From positions 1,057,462,423 to 1,057,526,422 of the forward strand of contig NC_090443.1 of the NCBI RefSeq assembly GCF_031143425.1: a stretch of DNA of 64,000 nt. The letters are read 5' to 3'. Shown here one piece after another: positions 35,281-45,754 of this stretch (the first letter of the stretch is position 1; each line of letters starts with the position of its first letter). The notes below the pieces were generated by a model. That model saw nothing but the letters and a program-made list of their open reading frames with translations, was not told the DNA's origin and did not search any database. Source of the DNA: Pleurodeles waltl. Its lineage: Eukaryota; Chordata; Amphibia; Caudata; Salamandridae. The translations under genes were made by a program, and so were the position numbers.

Positions 35281-36007
35281 AGTGCCAGCCCTGGTTAGGA
35301 GCCAGGACACCAGAGCTGGCCAGGGCGCAGCGGGCATTGCATTGGAAGCTGTCCCATGCACAGTCAGTCATGTACCAGCCCTGCCCAAGGCACCTCAGAA
35401 CTGACCCCTTCTCTGGGTGAATGGGTGCAAGAACCTGAGGTGGAGGTGGCATCCAGGCAGGCAGAGTGCCAGAGCCCCATCCCCTGGGCACAGGTCCTGC
35501 GATGCCACTCTCGAGGCGTCAACCTGGTCTGGCCTCACCCTTGGCAGGGATCCTGCGGGCGCAGCTTCACGCACCTGCCAATTACAGGGGATTTGTGGCA
35601 CGAGAGGGGGCAGAGGGGCAGTGGAGGCACCTGAGGCGGGTCCGGCAGGTAAGACAGGCCAGGTCCGTGCGTGGGAAGGAAAGGGAGGCTTGGCACTGAG
35701 TTGGGGAGAGCGCACATGTCCCTGGAAGAAGGGGGTGGGCGGCTGATTCTCAAATGTACCCTCGAGCAGAGCTGTGTTGGACCAAGGGGCGGCCAGCAGT
35801 GCCAGGCTGAGTGGAAACCAAAATCTTCCCTGGCAAAAAAACATCAAACGAGCCCCACACTGCCCGGGGGTATGGCTGGGTCAAGGAAGTCCATCCTGGT
35901 GGGAGAGCAGCAGTGGGCACGGGGGCAGAGGGTGTTTATACCCCATTCAATTAAGAATGGGCGGGGGCAGGCAAGCCAGAGATTACTGTTTTCATTTTCA
36001 CAATCGG
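35281..36007. other. Intron 1 sequence, GC-rich, no recognised gene
   Basis: Frames up to 150 codons exist on both strands without domains or splice support. Confidence 0.4.
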
Positions 36008-36735
36008 TGCAGCGCACTGTGCCAGGGTCCATACAGCTCACTAGTAGCTCGAGGTGCACAGAGGGGCTGTGCCTTCCACCGCCATGCTCACCATTGTAGA
36101 ACTATCAACCTAAACAGAGTCCAAGCGCTAGCCCGTGCAGTGCAAAGTGCCAGGTCCATACAGCTAGCTCACAAATGCCCCGAAGCTCAGAGGGGGACTG
36201 TGCATCCCATTACAGTGCACTGTGCCAGGTCCATGCAGTCGGCTCACAAGTGCCTCGAGGCGCACAGAGGGGCTGCGTCCGCCCTTGCAGTGCACTGTGC
36301 CAGGTCCATGCAGCTAGCTCACAAATGCCTCGAAGCACAGAGGGGGGCTGTGCCCGCCCTTGTAGTTCACTGTGCCAGGGTCCATGTAGCTCACAAGTTC
36401 CACGAGGCACATAGAGGCGCTGTGCCCGCCCTTGAAGCGCACTGTACCAGGATCCGTGCAGCTCACAAGTGCCTCGAGGCACACAGAGGGGCTGTGGCTT
36501 CCCTTGCAGCGCACTGTGCTAGGACCCATGCAGCTCACAAGTGCTTCGAGGCGCACAGAAGCGCTATGCCCGCCCTTGCAGGGCAGAGTGCCAGGGTCCA
36601 TGCAGCTCACACGTGCCTCTAGGCGCACAGAGCGGCTGTGCCCACCCTTGCAGGGCAGAGTGCCAGGGTCCATGCAGCTCACACGTGCCTCGAGGCGCAG
36701 AGAGCGGCTGTGCCCACCTTTGCAGGGCACACTGA
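36008..36735. repeat. 72-bp minisatellite, about 10 copies
   Basis: The unit is built from GTGCCAGGGTCCATGCAGCT, CACAAGTGCCTCGAGGCGCA and GCCCGCCCTTGCAG. The 72-bp step was checked at 36591 and 36663. Units become more alike towards the right end. Confidence 0.93.
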
Positions 36736-37516
36736 AGCAGTGGTCTCATAATCAGTGTGACGTGGCCAGTGATTTAAAGGTTTGCTCGTGAGAAGGTCAT
36801 GTTCGGAGATGTGCTTTGCAGACAGCCCACTGTCCCACTGTGAAAAGTAACCGCAGAAAATCCAGTGAACTTTCCCATTTCTGAGTTTCACCTACAGCAG
36901 GGGTCTTCAAAGTGGGTGGCGGCCCCCCTGGGGGGGAGGTGGAGGGGTGCTCAAGTGTTTTCAGGCGGGGGGGGGGGGGGGCAGGATCTGGCCAAAAGAA
37001 GCATTATACAGGTAACAGTGCTTTATTTTAAGCAGAACAAATATGATTTCATTTTTTTTTAAATAACAGAAATGAACTGCAATGTTTAAATAAATATAGA
37101 CATATTAAAAAATTGCCAAATTAATAGAATTATTGTGAACAATTCTGAGGGTGTCCTGATAATTATTTTATTTCCACTGCAGGGGGGGACAGCACCAGTG
37201 ACCTACAGTGACCACCTGGCATGGAGGCAAATTTGGGACAGAACGGTGAAAATTCAAGAGAAAGGGTCACAATTTAGGACAAAAATTCAGGATAAAAAGA
37301 TCAGCGTTACCGCCACATCTGAGGATCGGCCACACCCCACTCCCCCCCCCCCCCCCCCCCAAGCCTGGTTCACAGCTCCTCGTGCTGGCTGCTCATTGGC
37401 TGTGCCCTGCGCGAGGCGTATACTGCCTTCAGATCATTAATTACGTCCTTGTTCATTAGTTAATGCCCTCATCCGCCCAACCCATTTAGGGCCACATGTA
37501 GGGCCTCCTGCGCAAG
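36736..37516. other. Mixed intron sequence with a possible hAT tip
   Basis: CAGGGGTCTTCAAAGTGGG at 36898 resembles the tip of hAT elements, followed by a G-rich run. No matching right tip was found. A poly-C run lies at 37341. Confidence 0.3.
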
Positions 37517-37520
37517 TGTG

Positions 37521-37742
37521 TGACACTGCTAGGCCTAACGTCGCAGCAATATTCGAATCGATATGCACATATCACTCGGACACTGATTCTGGGTTACTGG
37601 CCACGAGGGAAACTCCCTTGGCCTTTTTATTAGCTCCGGTTACGTCACCGGACACACCATCAGATATCTGGACGGCAGGGGAGATTAGGATCATCTCCCT
37701 CCACTTTTGTGCATCATGGGCTGGCCCATGACAAACATAACA
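37521..37742 (-). repeat. 3' LTR of the Ty3/gypsy element (outer tip lost)
   Basis: It starts TGTTATGTTTGTCATGGGCC right after the purine tract. Homology to the 5' LTR stops near 37517, about 15 bp before the expected end, so the tip is deleted or replaced. Confidence 0.85.
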
Positions 37743-37757
37743 TTTCTCCTTTACCCA
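37743..37757 (-). other. Polypurine tract
   Basis: GGGTAAAGGAGAAA directly abuts the 3' LTR start and would prime plus-strand synthesis. Confidence 0.65.
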
Positions 37758-37851
37758 AAACAAACACAAAGAGATAACAAAATATCACAATAAAACACTG
37801 TCACGCCATGCAATATAGGTCTATACGAAACCCCCACAGAGGATCAGTCTA

Positions 37852-38419
37852 CTATAAAATCTTGCAACTTGGTTGACCTTTGTGGGGAGTACGAAGATTG
37901 TAATACTCCAAACCGTGCCTAGGAGGTAATGAGTTGACTGGCTCAGAGCCAGACAATCCCTGATCAGGACCTTGGGTAACTTCCGAGCTCTGCATATCTA
38001 CACCCTCTCGAGCAACCAACAGCGGGTCGTCAACCACCACCCCAGTGCTCGGGAGCAGAAAACGAGTGCTGCAACCACTCAAACTTCCTCCATCACCATC
38101 TTCAGACACGTTATCCGGTGAGAACTTCTGTTTCAGTTCCAACCCACCATCGGCCATGTGGAAACCTTTGAAAAATGAAACGTTCCTTGTGATGGTCTCT
38201 TGCAGTAACCATAGTGCCTTTCACTGCACTTACCACCCTTGGTTTTTCAAAAGGCAGCAGAAATTTTCTTCCACTTCTTCTATTGTATACAAGAATATGG
38301 TCCCCCACATGGATGTCCCGCTGCTTTGCTCTTCTCTTTCTTGACATCCTGTCATTTTTGTTTTTCCTTTTGGAGAGTGCTTCTTTTACTCGATCATAGA
38401 GTTTGGAAGGTTCCTGCAC
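37852..38419 (-). pseudogene. Integrase C-terminal region
   Basis: A basic segment (KRKNKNDRMSRKRRAKQRD) is followed by VGDHILVYNRRSGRKFLLPF, which matches the SH3-like/GPY-F module found after the integrase core. A frame change occurs near 38110-38160 before an acidic tail. No envelope-like frame follows. Confidence 0.7.
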
Positions 38420-38434
38420 TTGAGGAATAGTGTC

Positions 38435-39121
38435 TCAAACTTGTTGATTCATGCACAAAGGGCTAGGCGTCTCTCCAGTGGTGGCATGAGGAGTGAGACG
38501 ATAGTCCCATAAAAACACATATATCGTACAGTCGACATTATGACCACCTGCCACGGTAATCCATAATACCTTGTTGAGAGTTCTCATGAAGCGTTCCACT
38601 TCACCATTGGCCTGAGGCCACCAAGGAGTGATTTTTTTGTGAAGGACTCCAAGGGATTGTAGGTATTCAGCAAACTCATGGCTAGAAAATGGCAGTCCAT
38701 TATCTGTGAGTATTGTCTGTATCAAGCCATGGGTGGCCATGATCTTTTCAAAGCGAGGGATGATCTGAGAAGCAGTGAGGGACTCTACAATTTCAACTTC
38801 TGGATATTTGGAGAAATCATCAATCACTACTTGCATGTGACGACCATCTGGCAAACTTCCAAAATCTGCAATGGCCTGAAACCACAGTACCGGGTTGATG
38901 ACCTCAGTGATGCCTGGTAGAGGACTCCCAGCTGGACCAACCGCTTGACATATTGCACATTGCCGCACTGCTCGATCAACTTGATTGTCAAGCCCAGGGA
39001 ACCATACCTTGCTCCTCAATCGTGACTTCATTTTGACTATCCCTTGGTGCGATGAGTGGGCCAGCTCCACCACCGAATTCTGCAAAGAGACAGGAATATC
39101 CAGGCTGGGTCCTCTCAGCAA
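38435..39121 (-). pseudogene. Integrase zinc-binding and catalytic core
   Basis: The HHCC zinc module (HSSHQGIVK to CAICQ) is followed by the DDE core: Asp in VVIDDFSKYPEVE, Asp in LTDNGLPF and Glu in QANGEVERFM. All catalytic residues are intact over 228 open codons, the best-preserved part of the element. Confidence 0.92.
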
Positions 39122-39419
39122 TCATCCTTCAGGAGATATGACAAGCGTATTCCTGTCCTTATGCAGTGAGGCCAACATCATTCTGGCCTCAGCCGTTCTA
39201 AGAGTCACATTTTGAAGAACACTGTGCCACTTTCCAGATTCTACAGCTGACAGCACAAGCTGTAGACACTCATCACCATCAGTAGCCACTTTGATTTTAT
39301 CACTGGAAATGGGTGAAGGGCGGGATCTTTCTACCACCAGCCTCACATACTCCTCTACTTCATCTGCATCAGCAATCTCTCGAGGAGTAGCTGGTCGGGC
39401 ATGTTTTGACAGGTAATCA

Positions 39420-39880
39420 GCCGGGTTGAGAGATCCAGGTCTATATGCCACTTGAAAATGGTAATCTTGCAACTGCAGAATCCACTTTTGTACTCGTGGT
39501 GGGGGTTTGGAGGAAAAATTATTAAATAGTGGTATTAATGGCTTATGATCAGTATGCACTGTGAACGGTTGTCCATACAGGTAAAGATGAAAATGTCTGC
39601 AGCCCCAATGCACTGTAATAGCCTTCTCAATATAAGAATATCGCTATTCAGTCTCTGTCAAAGCATGACTTGCATACGCTACCGGAGCCCACTCTCCATC
39701 CGATTGTTTCTGTGCCAACACTGCTCCCAACCCAGTAAGACTGGCATCAACCGATAGCTCTGACTCTTTATGAGGGTCGAAATACACCAGTGTCGTGTGC
39801 TCCGACAATGCTGACTTGGTGGCTTGGAACGAAGCAGCTTGTTCAGGTCCCCACTCCCATACTGCATTGGCCTTTATCAA
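39420..39880 (-). pseudogene. RNase H domain
   Basis: It contains YFDPHKESELSVDASLTGLG and then FTVHTDHKPLIPLF, the standard Ty3/gypsy RNase H landmarks. An in-frame TAG at about 39641 interrupts it between the two. Confidence 0.85.
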
Positions 39881-39894
39881 ATCTCTGAGCGGGG

Positions 39895-40702
39895 CTGTCA
39901 GAGCTGTATGATTTTTTTGCGAAGCGTCCGCAGTAGTTTATCATGCCTAAATAACTACGAACGCCATAAACATTTGTGGGAGCTGCTGCGGATTGATTGT
40001 CTTTTACTTTGGCAGGATAGGGCATGACTCCATCCCCAGAGAAACGGTAACCTAAAAAGGCCACTTCAGTCTGTAAAAAGGCACACTTGTCTCTGTGAAG
40101 TGTAAGACCATTTTCTTGAAGCATGTGGAATGTCGCTCGAAGACGGTGAAGATGTAGCTCTATGGTGGGAGCATGCACTAGGATATCATCACTTACGTTG
40201 AAGACTCCAGGGAGACCAGCAAGCACCCCACGAATAGTGTCCTGAAAAATGTCCGCTGCGCTGGAGATCCCAAAACTCAAACGCTTGTACCTTCTCAGAC
40301 CCACATGAGTGGAGAACGTGGTTATGCTTCCAGAGTCAGGATCTAAAATGAGCTGATGGTATCCAGCACACAGATTCATATTTGAGAACAGTTGTGATCC
40401 TGCCACCTCCACAACAATGTCATCCATGGTAGGTGGCAAATGACGTTCTTGTTTAATGGCGACATTTGGCAGGCGCATGTCAACGCAGATCCTCACTTCT
40501 TCTGGCTGTTTGGGTTCTGTGCAATTACAATCGGTGACACCCAGGGGGTGGGTCCTTCAACTTTCTCAATTATATCAGCCTGCTCAAGCTTCCTAAGCTC
40601 TTCTTCCACCTTCGGACGCAGATGGAATGCCATCCAACAGTGTTTTAATGCCACCAGCTGTATGGATTTATCAATGTGCAAACGTAGCATGTGGTCTTTC
40701 AA
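39895..40702 (-). pseudogene. Reverse transcriptase domain
   Basis: Recognisable in order: ELRKLEQADIIEKVEGPTPW, then after a frameshift near 40500 RICVDMRLPNVAI, LFSNMNLCAGYHQL, RLSFGISSAADIFQ and FNVSDDILVHA. The catalytic box reads VSDD rather than YxDD; I recall xSDD as a normal variant in Mag-like gypsy lineages. A second frameshift in a run of seven A at about 39915-39921 separates it from RNase H. Confidence 0.9.
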
Positions 40703-41100
40703 CCAATCCCCTCGAAAAGCTGCTTAAACTCAGTTAGTAAACTCTCCACAGTTCTGAGGTGCACACTGAAAGCAAATGATACAAGGTTGAGTTGCTCAGC
40801 CGTTCTAGAACTTAGTAGCATGTCAGATCCAGTCTTTGTCACAAACACTCTAGTGCACACTGAACTCTCCACATAGGATAAGGTAGTAGTGAAAACCCCC
40901 GCTAATGGCAGTGGTTGCGATGATCCAAATGCATATACTTGAGTCGAGGTCGGCAGTAACTGAGGTTGAATGGGAAGAGTTTTCAAAAGTGTCTGCGCCA
41001 ATATGGTAATGGAGACACCAGTGTCAATCAAGGCATGAATCTTGTGACCTGAACAACAGGGCACTCGCTTTTCGAGGGTACCCACCAGGCTGCCGAGCAT
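40699..41100 (-). pseudogene. Aspartic protease domain
   Basis: ALIDTGVSITIL carries the DTG active-site triad, with the downstream flap and hydrophobic segments in place. It lies in a different frame from both the nucleocapsid and the reverse transcriptase parts, so at least one frame change here is probably decay rather than programmed. Confidence 0.75.
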
Positions 41101-41350
41101 GTATCACATGAACAGTCCCTTCTTCATCTTCATCGTCATCCAGATCGTCGTCTTCACCAACGACTACAGGTGGCTGTACTAAATGGACAGTTTTGGACTT
41201 TTGCGACTTTGCACGGGCAGCTGATTGACAAACCTTGGCAAAATGATTCATCTTATTGCAGCTTGAACATTTCTTGCCATGGGCTGGACATACACCTTGA
41301 TGACAGAATGGGCCGCCACACAAAAAACAAGTTCTTGAGCTCGTGGCCAC
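41024..41350 (-). pseudogene. Nucleocapsid-like segment with CCHC zinc knuckle
   Basis: CSSCNKMNHFAKVC fits C-x2-C-x4-H-x4-C, the RNA-binding knuckle of Gag. A preceding Cys-rich part (CFLCGGPFCHQGVC) may be a second, non-standard knuckle. An acidic run (DDDLDDDEDEE) follows. The frame then gives way to the protease frame. Confidence 0.8.
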
Positions 41351-41873
41351 CTTTTACCGACTTTTCTTCTTCTCCATGACAGCTGTGGTGATGGCATTCA
41401 CAGGTTCAACTTTAACCTGAGTCTGCAATGCCGCTTCCATAAGGGCTGCCCTTGCTTTTGACAGTTCTTTGGATTAGCCCATTGTGAGAATATTTGCCAT
41501 TGACATACCAGGTACCTGTGGTATGTTTTCTCTCAACTTGACAGACGCACAGCCCTGTGCACAAATTTCATCCTCAGCGTCCACAAATGTACATTTGGGT
41601 GCTAGTTCTCTCAACCTGGCATAGAAGGTATCGACCAACTCATTTGGGAGCTGTTTTGCCTGCATTAACAAGAAGCGCTCATAGTCCGGGCTCACTAAGG
41701 GTTCAAAATGAGCAGTCAGAGCCCTTTTTAATTGAAAGGAGGGCCCTCCTCAACCAAAGACTTTCCTAGTTTATGGACAGCTGCAACTCCTAAGTGTAGG
41801 AGCATTGGGCAGCGTCCCTCCTCCTCCAAAGCTGTGACTGCAAAATAGGTTTCCAACCTATCCACCCAAATCA
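41350..41873 (-). pseudogene. gag relic of the Ty3/gypsy element
   Basis: The reading contains WVDRLETYFAVTALEEEG near the upstream end and then a capsid-like part, YERFLLMQAKQLPNELVD, with ARLRELAPKC. At least two in-frame stops break it, one near 41472 and one just upstream of the zinc-knuckle frame. Its upstream end is cut at about 41874 by an interspersed repeat insertion. The zinc-knuckle segment follows at 41350-41024 in the same frame. Confidence 0.75.
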
Positions 41874-42065
41874 AAATCAAATCAAATCATTAACATTTAT
41901 AAAGAGCGCTACTCACCCGTGCGGGTCTCAAGGCGCTAGTGCGGGTCTCAAGACCCACTCCTACCACCGAACCGCTTGGGTGGAAGGAGGATCTTCCACG
42001 AGAAAGGGTTATAGCGCAGGAATTGACGACATGGCTACCACGTTGCAGGACTGCACACAATAGTG
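41874..42065. mobile_element. Short interspersed repeat inserted in the gypsy gag region
   Basis: It opens with AAATCAAATCAAATC and TTTATAAAGAGCGC, followed by an internal direct repeat GCGGGTCTCAAG and CACCGAACCGCTTGGGTGG. The gag homology stops exactly at its left edge, so it is nested. Confidence 0.5.
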
Positions 42066-42900
42066 TCAAACTCACTCCACACCTGTCGTATCTGTGGGGC
42101 GTGAACTGTGATATGATGGCGTCCTTGTTAGGGTAACTATGTGATAACCACGTCCCAGTACAGGTGGTCTCACATGGATATGCCCTTGTAGAAAAACAGT
42201 CACTGCCACCTCATTACCCTTGCAGTGTACAGTATTTGGTATGGTGTGCATCAGTGTCCTGACATGTTTCACCTATGCTTCTATATTGATATGTCCTGTG
42301 TTCAAGTAAATGCCACAGTTCCTCCAATGAATGGTTCCAAGTAGTTGTGTGTTCCTTTGTTTTTTTTTTACACAGTGCATAAAACTGTACGCTCCCTTTG
42401 TCTGTGTTAAATGGAGCCACTCATGCCCAGTAATATAGAGTGAAGCGTTCGTTCGCTGATAGGGCTTTTCTGTTTGTTAATGTTGTTGTTGTTGTTATTT
42501 TATAAGGAAACTGGGAATCCCACGAGGTTTCCATCACGTGGGTCCTCCTGCTCCCAGCCATGCCGCTTACCGCACACACACAGAGTCCTCTGTTGACTCC
42601 GATCACGAGGACTGCTGAACCGTTGCCCCGGCGACATCCAGGAAGCTTCAGGCTCACGTGCAGCCGCTTGGGGAAGCGCGCCTCCAGCACTTCACCTCGA
42701 TGGGCCGGCTGTTGAGAGCCGAACATCGGAGCGTGCGCGTGGCAGGGCACAGCAACTACCGCCTCCGCCGCCGCTTCACCACGGCAACCTGCAGCAGTCA
42801 GGCCCCAACAGTGCGACACCTCCTGCATGAGCACAGCACGCTCCAGGAAAGCAGCACCGATTTCCGCGACCAGGAAGGCAGGTAAGGGTGCGAGGGAACA
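42066..42900. other. Leader region between 5' LTR and gag; no recognised protein
   Basis: Includes a minus-strand frame of 137 codons at 42421-42834 without known motifs, and a GTT-repeat near 42480. Confidence 0.4.
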
Positions 42901-42918
42901 GGCACCGGCTCGTCGCCA
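42901..42918 (-). other. Primer-binding site
   Basis: TGGCGACGAGCCGGTGCC starts with the TGG expected opposite a tRNA CCA end, just downstream of the 5' LTR. TGGCGACGAG is a sequence I recall from gypsy elements. Confidence 0.6.
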
Positions 42919-42921
42919 ATT

Positions 42922-43159
42922 TGTTGTGTTCGGTGGGTGATATTGCTAGGCCTAATGTCGCAGCAATATTCAAATCGATATGCACATATTACTCGGACAC
43001 TGATTCTGGGTTACTGGCCATGAGGGACACTCCCTTGGCCTGTTTATTAGCTCCTGTTACGTCACCGGACACACCATCAGATATCTAGACAGCAGGGGAG
43101 ACTAGGATCATCTCCCTCCATTTTTGTGCATCATGGGCTGGCCCATGACAAACATAACA
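42922..43159 (-). repeat. 5' LTR of the Ty3/gypsy element
   Basis: On the minus strand it begins TGTTATGTTTGTCATGGGCC and appears to end GAACACAACA, 3 nt before the primer-binding site. 42938-43159 aligns base for base with 37521-37742. Confidence 0.85.
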
Positions 43160-43219
43160 AACCCCCAACTGTTTCCGGGATAGGGAGGGGCCTAGAGAAA
43201 GTTTGTAAATACTGCAAAC

Positions 43220-43700
43220 TCAAGCCTGGCACTCTCTTCCCGCCAGTGGCGAGAGATTTACTCCCAGGTAACCTCACAGCCTGGCACTCACTCCCCGCCA
43301 GTGGAGAGAGATTTACTCCCAGGTAACCTCACAGCACTCACTGCCTGGCACTCACTCCCACCGGTGGCGAGAGGTTTACTCCCATGAAACCTCACAGCCT
43401 GGCACTCACTCCCCGCCGGTGGAGAGAGATTTACTCCCAGGTAACCTCACAGCACTCACTGCCTGGCACTCACTCCCCGCTGGTGGAGAGAGATTTACTC
43501 CCAGGTACCCACTCACTCCCCGCCGGTGGAGAGAGAGTTACTCCCAGGTAACCTCACAGCACTCCCTGCTGGCACTCACTCCCCATCGGGGGCAAGAGAT
43601 TTACTCTGAGGTAACCTCACAGCACTCACAGCCTGGCACTCACAGCCTGGCACTCACTCCCTGTCGGTGGAGAGAGATTTACTCCCCGAAACCTCACAGC
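43220..43700. repeat. 55/63-bp minisatellite, about 8 copies
   Basis: The unit is CTGGCACTCACTCCCCGCC, GGTGGAGAGAGATTTACTCC, CAGGTAACCTCACAG. An extra CACTCACTG segment makes some units 63 bp. It starts about 60 bp beyond the gypsy 5' LTR. Confidence 0.92.
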
Positions 43701-44520
43701 AGGCTTGTGCAATATAAATGCAGCCTAATGGGTTTTAAATGCATGTTTTGTGATTAAAGAGAGAACTTGCATTGATAAACCAGGTCAGTTGTGTTGATGT
43801 GCACGGATGGCTTTGTGAATGTTGTCCGTGTGGGGCTATGGGATGCACAACGCACACAGTGCGCCCCCAGCACAACAAACTGTTCCCCTGGTTAGAAATG
43901 CTGTGCGTGTGACAAACGTACATCTGGGGCCGACTAGACAAAAACCCACTGACACAATCCCAGCAGAGGCTGCACTGAGAGGGGACCAGGCGGGGAAGCT
44001 GTGAGCCTGGACCCTGGACCCTGGGCTGGGGGCACACTCCACCATCCACCACATACATCATGACACACATCACGACATACCTGAGGCTTCCAGGGTCACT
44101 TCTTGGGTGGAGACACCTACAGGAAGTGTCAACGCAGAGCTGGCCCTAAACGGCCACAGAGACACCCCATTCCTAAGAACAGAGACACCCCAAAACCTGA
44201 AGCAGTGGGACCCGAGGCCCTGGGCGCGCTCATGGAATTAGTAGAACTTAGGACCCCCTTACGCATGCTCCCGTGGGCGAAGGCACCGGTAGGACACGGC
44301 TCCCCACCTCACTTCTATCTGGTGGTCTCGCCACGTTAACACAGGTTCTCCTGGAGTCTTCCTCGAGGCACAGGATGTGGGCAGATTACCACTGACCTTG
44401 GGGAGGGGGGATATGGATGCTCCTTAAGCCGGGAGGTGATGGGCATACAGGCCCCTCACAATCATTCATTCAGGCATGAAGGTTCTTTGTAAATTTCTTG
44501 GCACTTGACTGACAGCCCAC
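43701..44520. other. Intron 1 sequence without recognised genes
   Basis: Short frames only; none with domain signatures. Confidence 0.4.
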
Positions 44521-45754
44521 ATGATGACCCTGGTACATGAGCACCAGTGTGGCCTCATAGCCGGTTAGCGCACCGGGATGAACCTTAGACGTCCAACCCA
44601 TGCCCTTCAGCAGACTGACCACCGAGCAGAGGAACTGGCTTTGGTCCAACCCATGCCCTTCAGCAGACTGACCACCGAGCAGAGGAACTGGCTTTGGTCC
44701 AACCCATGCCCTTCAGCAGACTGACCACCGAGCAGAGGAACTGGCTTTGTTCGCCATCGACCTGGAAAAAGCATTTGGCACAGTAGACTGGGGTTATCTG
44801 CTCGAGGTGCTGGGAGTTATGGGTTTGGGTCCTCAGTTCTGTGGGCGGGTCCGGCTGCTCTACACTAAACCAAGTGCCAGGGCGCGCGTGGGGGGTTGTC
44901 GCTTGGAGTTGTGGATCCTGGGCCGTGGTCGTGACAGGGCTGCCCACACTCGCCACTCCTGTTTGTGCTTACAACAGAGCCCTTGGCGATAGGGGCCCGC
45001 AGGGAGCCGCGGGACTGGGGCATGAGAGATGTCCATCATGCTACGTCGCTCCACACAGGGGACCCCTGTTTTATCCCTCCTGCCCCCAAGGTGCATTGCC
45101 GTGATGCTGCAACTGCTAGAGGAGTTTGGGAACCTTTCTGGTCTCCGACTCAACCTGCCAAATCACTGCTGTGACCTCTCACCTCACTGGTCGGAACCTA
45201 TGGACCTGTGGACCGTTCACCAAACATGGTATTCCGCTGACACAATTTAGATTCTTGGGGATCAAGGTGGCACCCACCAGAGCACTGCAACTGCGCCTTA
45301 ATTTAGAGAGGGTCCTGGATGCATTGAAGTCATCTGTGTGGCGTTGTCCCTCTCCGTGATGGGCAGGGTGGCCATCAACACGACGTCTGCCCAGATGTCT
45401 GCAGGCACTACAGAGCTCTCTATGCCCCTCCCAAGAAAGGTATCCAAGCAGCTAAGCTCAGTTATCATTCCTCTCCTGTGGGGGGCCGGCATAGCAGGGT
45501 GGCCCTGACCATGCTGACCAGACTGTATGAGGAGGAGGGGTTAGAGGTTTCACAGCTCGAGCTATGCCACACATCCCCAATACGCAGCTGGCACCTGGGT
45601 AACAACTGGGAAAACATCTACTGGCTGGAAAGGTAGCCACAGAACGACTGCCAGAACCGAGGGAGGGTGCCGGGCTCTTGAAACACTTCCAATACATAGT
45701 TCAACAAACAGAGACAATTTGGCAACGTTTTGCTCAGACAGTACTGAAACAGGC
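44521..45754 (+). pseudogene. L1/Tx1-type LINE reverse transcriptase relic, part 1
   Basis: Recognisable in order: HEHQCGLIAG with MNLRRPTHALQQTDHRAEEL (the RT segment before box A), AIDLEKAFGTVDWGYLLEVL (box A, DAEKAFD-like), EPLAIGARREP, LEEFGNLSGLRLN and FRFLGIKVAP. The frame changes repeatedly and contains stops. The YADD box is corrupted: HTGD stands at 45052-45063. A 53-bp coding piece is triplicated at 44591-44749. The C-terminal part continues at 48372 after an inserted element. It is antisense to gstp1. Confidence 0.85.
44591..44749. repeat. 53-bp tandem triplication inside LINE coding sequence
   Basis: Three essentially identical copies of GTCCAACCCATGCCCTTCAG, CAGACTGACCACCGAGCAGA, GGAACTGGCTTTG begin at 44591, 44644 and 44697. 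The unit is LINE coding sequence just before RT box A. Two extra copies add 106 bp and shift the frame. Confidence 0.95.

Larger units (their letters stand above)
37521..43159 (-). mobile_element. Decayed Ty3/gypsy LTR retrotransposon
   Basis: It has two LTRs in direct orientation. Between them on the minus strand lie gag, protease, reverse transcriptase, RNase H and integrase in the Ty3/gypsy order. A primer-binding site and a purine tract are present. The coding part has at least two stops in gag, one in RNase H and several frameshifts. No envelope gene is seen. The 222-bp LTR cores differ at about 13 positions by eye, so the insertion is old. It lies in intron 1 of gstp1 in the same transcriptional sense. 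No target duplication is visible, and the outer tip of the 3' LTR is missing. Confidence 0.93.

Noticed and set aside
36898..37200. hAT element starting CAGGGGTCTTCAAAG
   Set aside because: No matching right tip or target duplication found; kept only as a low-confidence note.
37852..38435. Envelope gene in the gypsy element
   Set aside because: The sequence after the integrase core is basic and resembles the integrase C-terminal module; no signal peptide or membrane segment.
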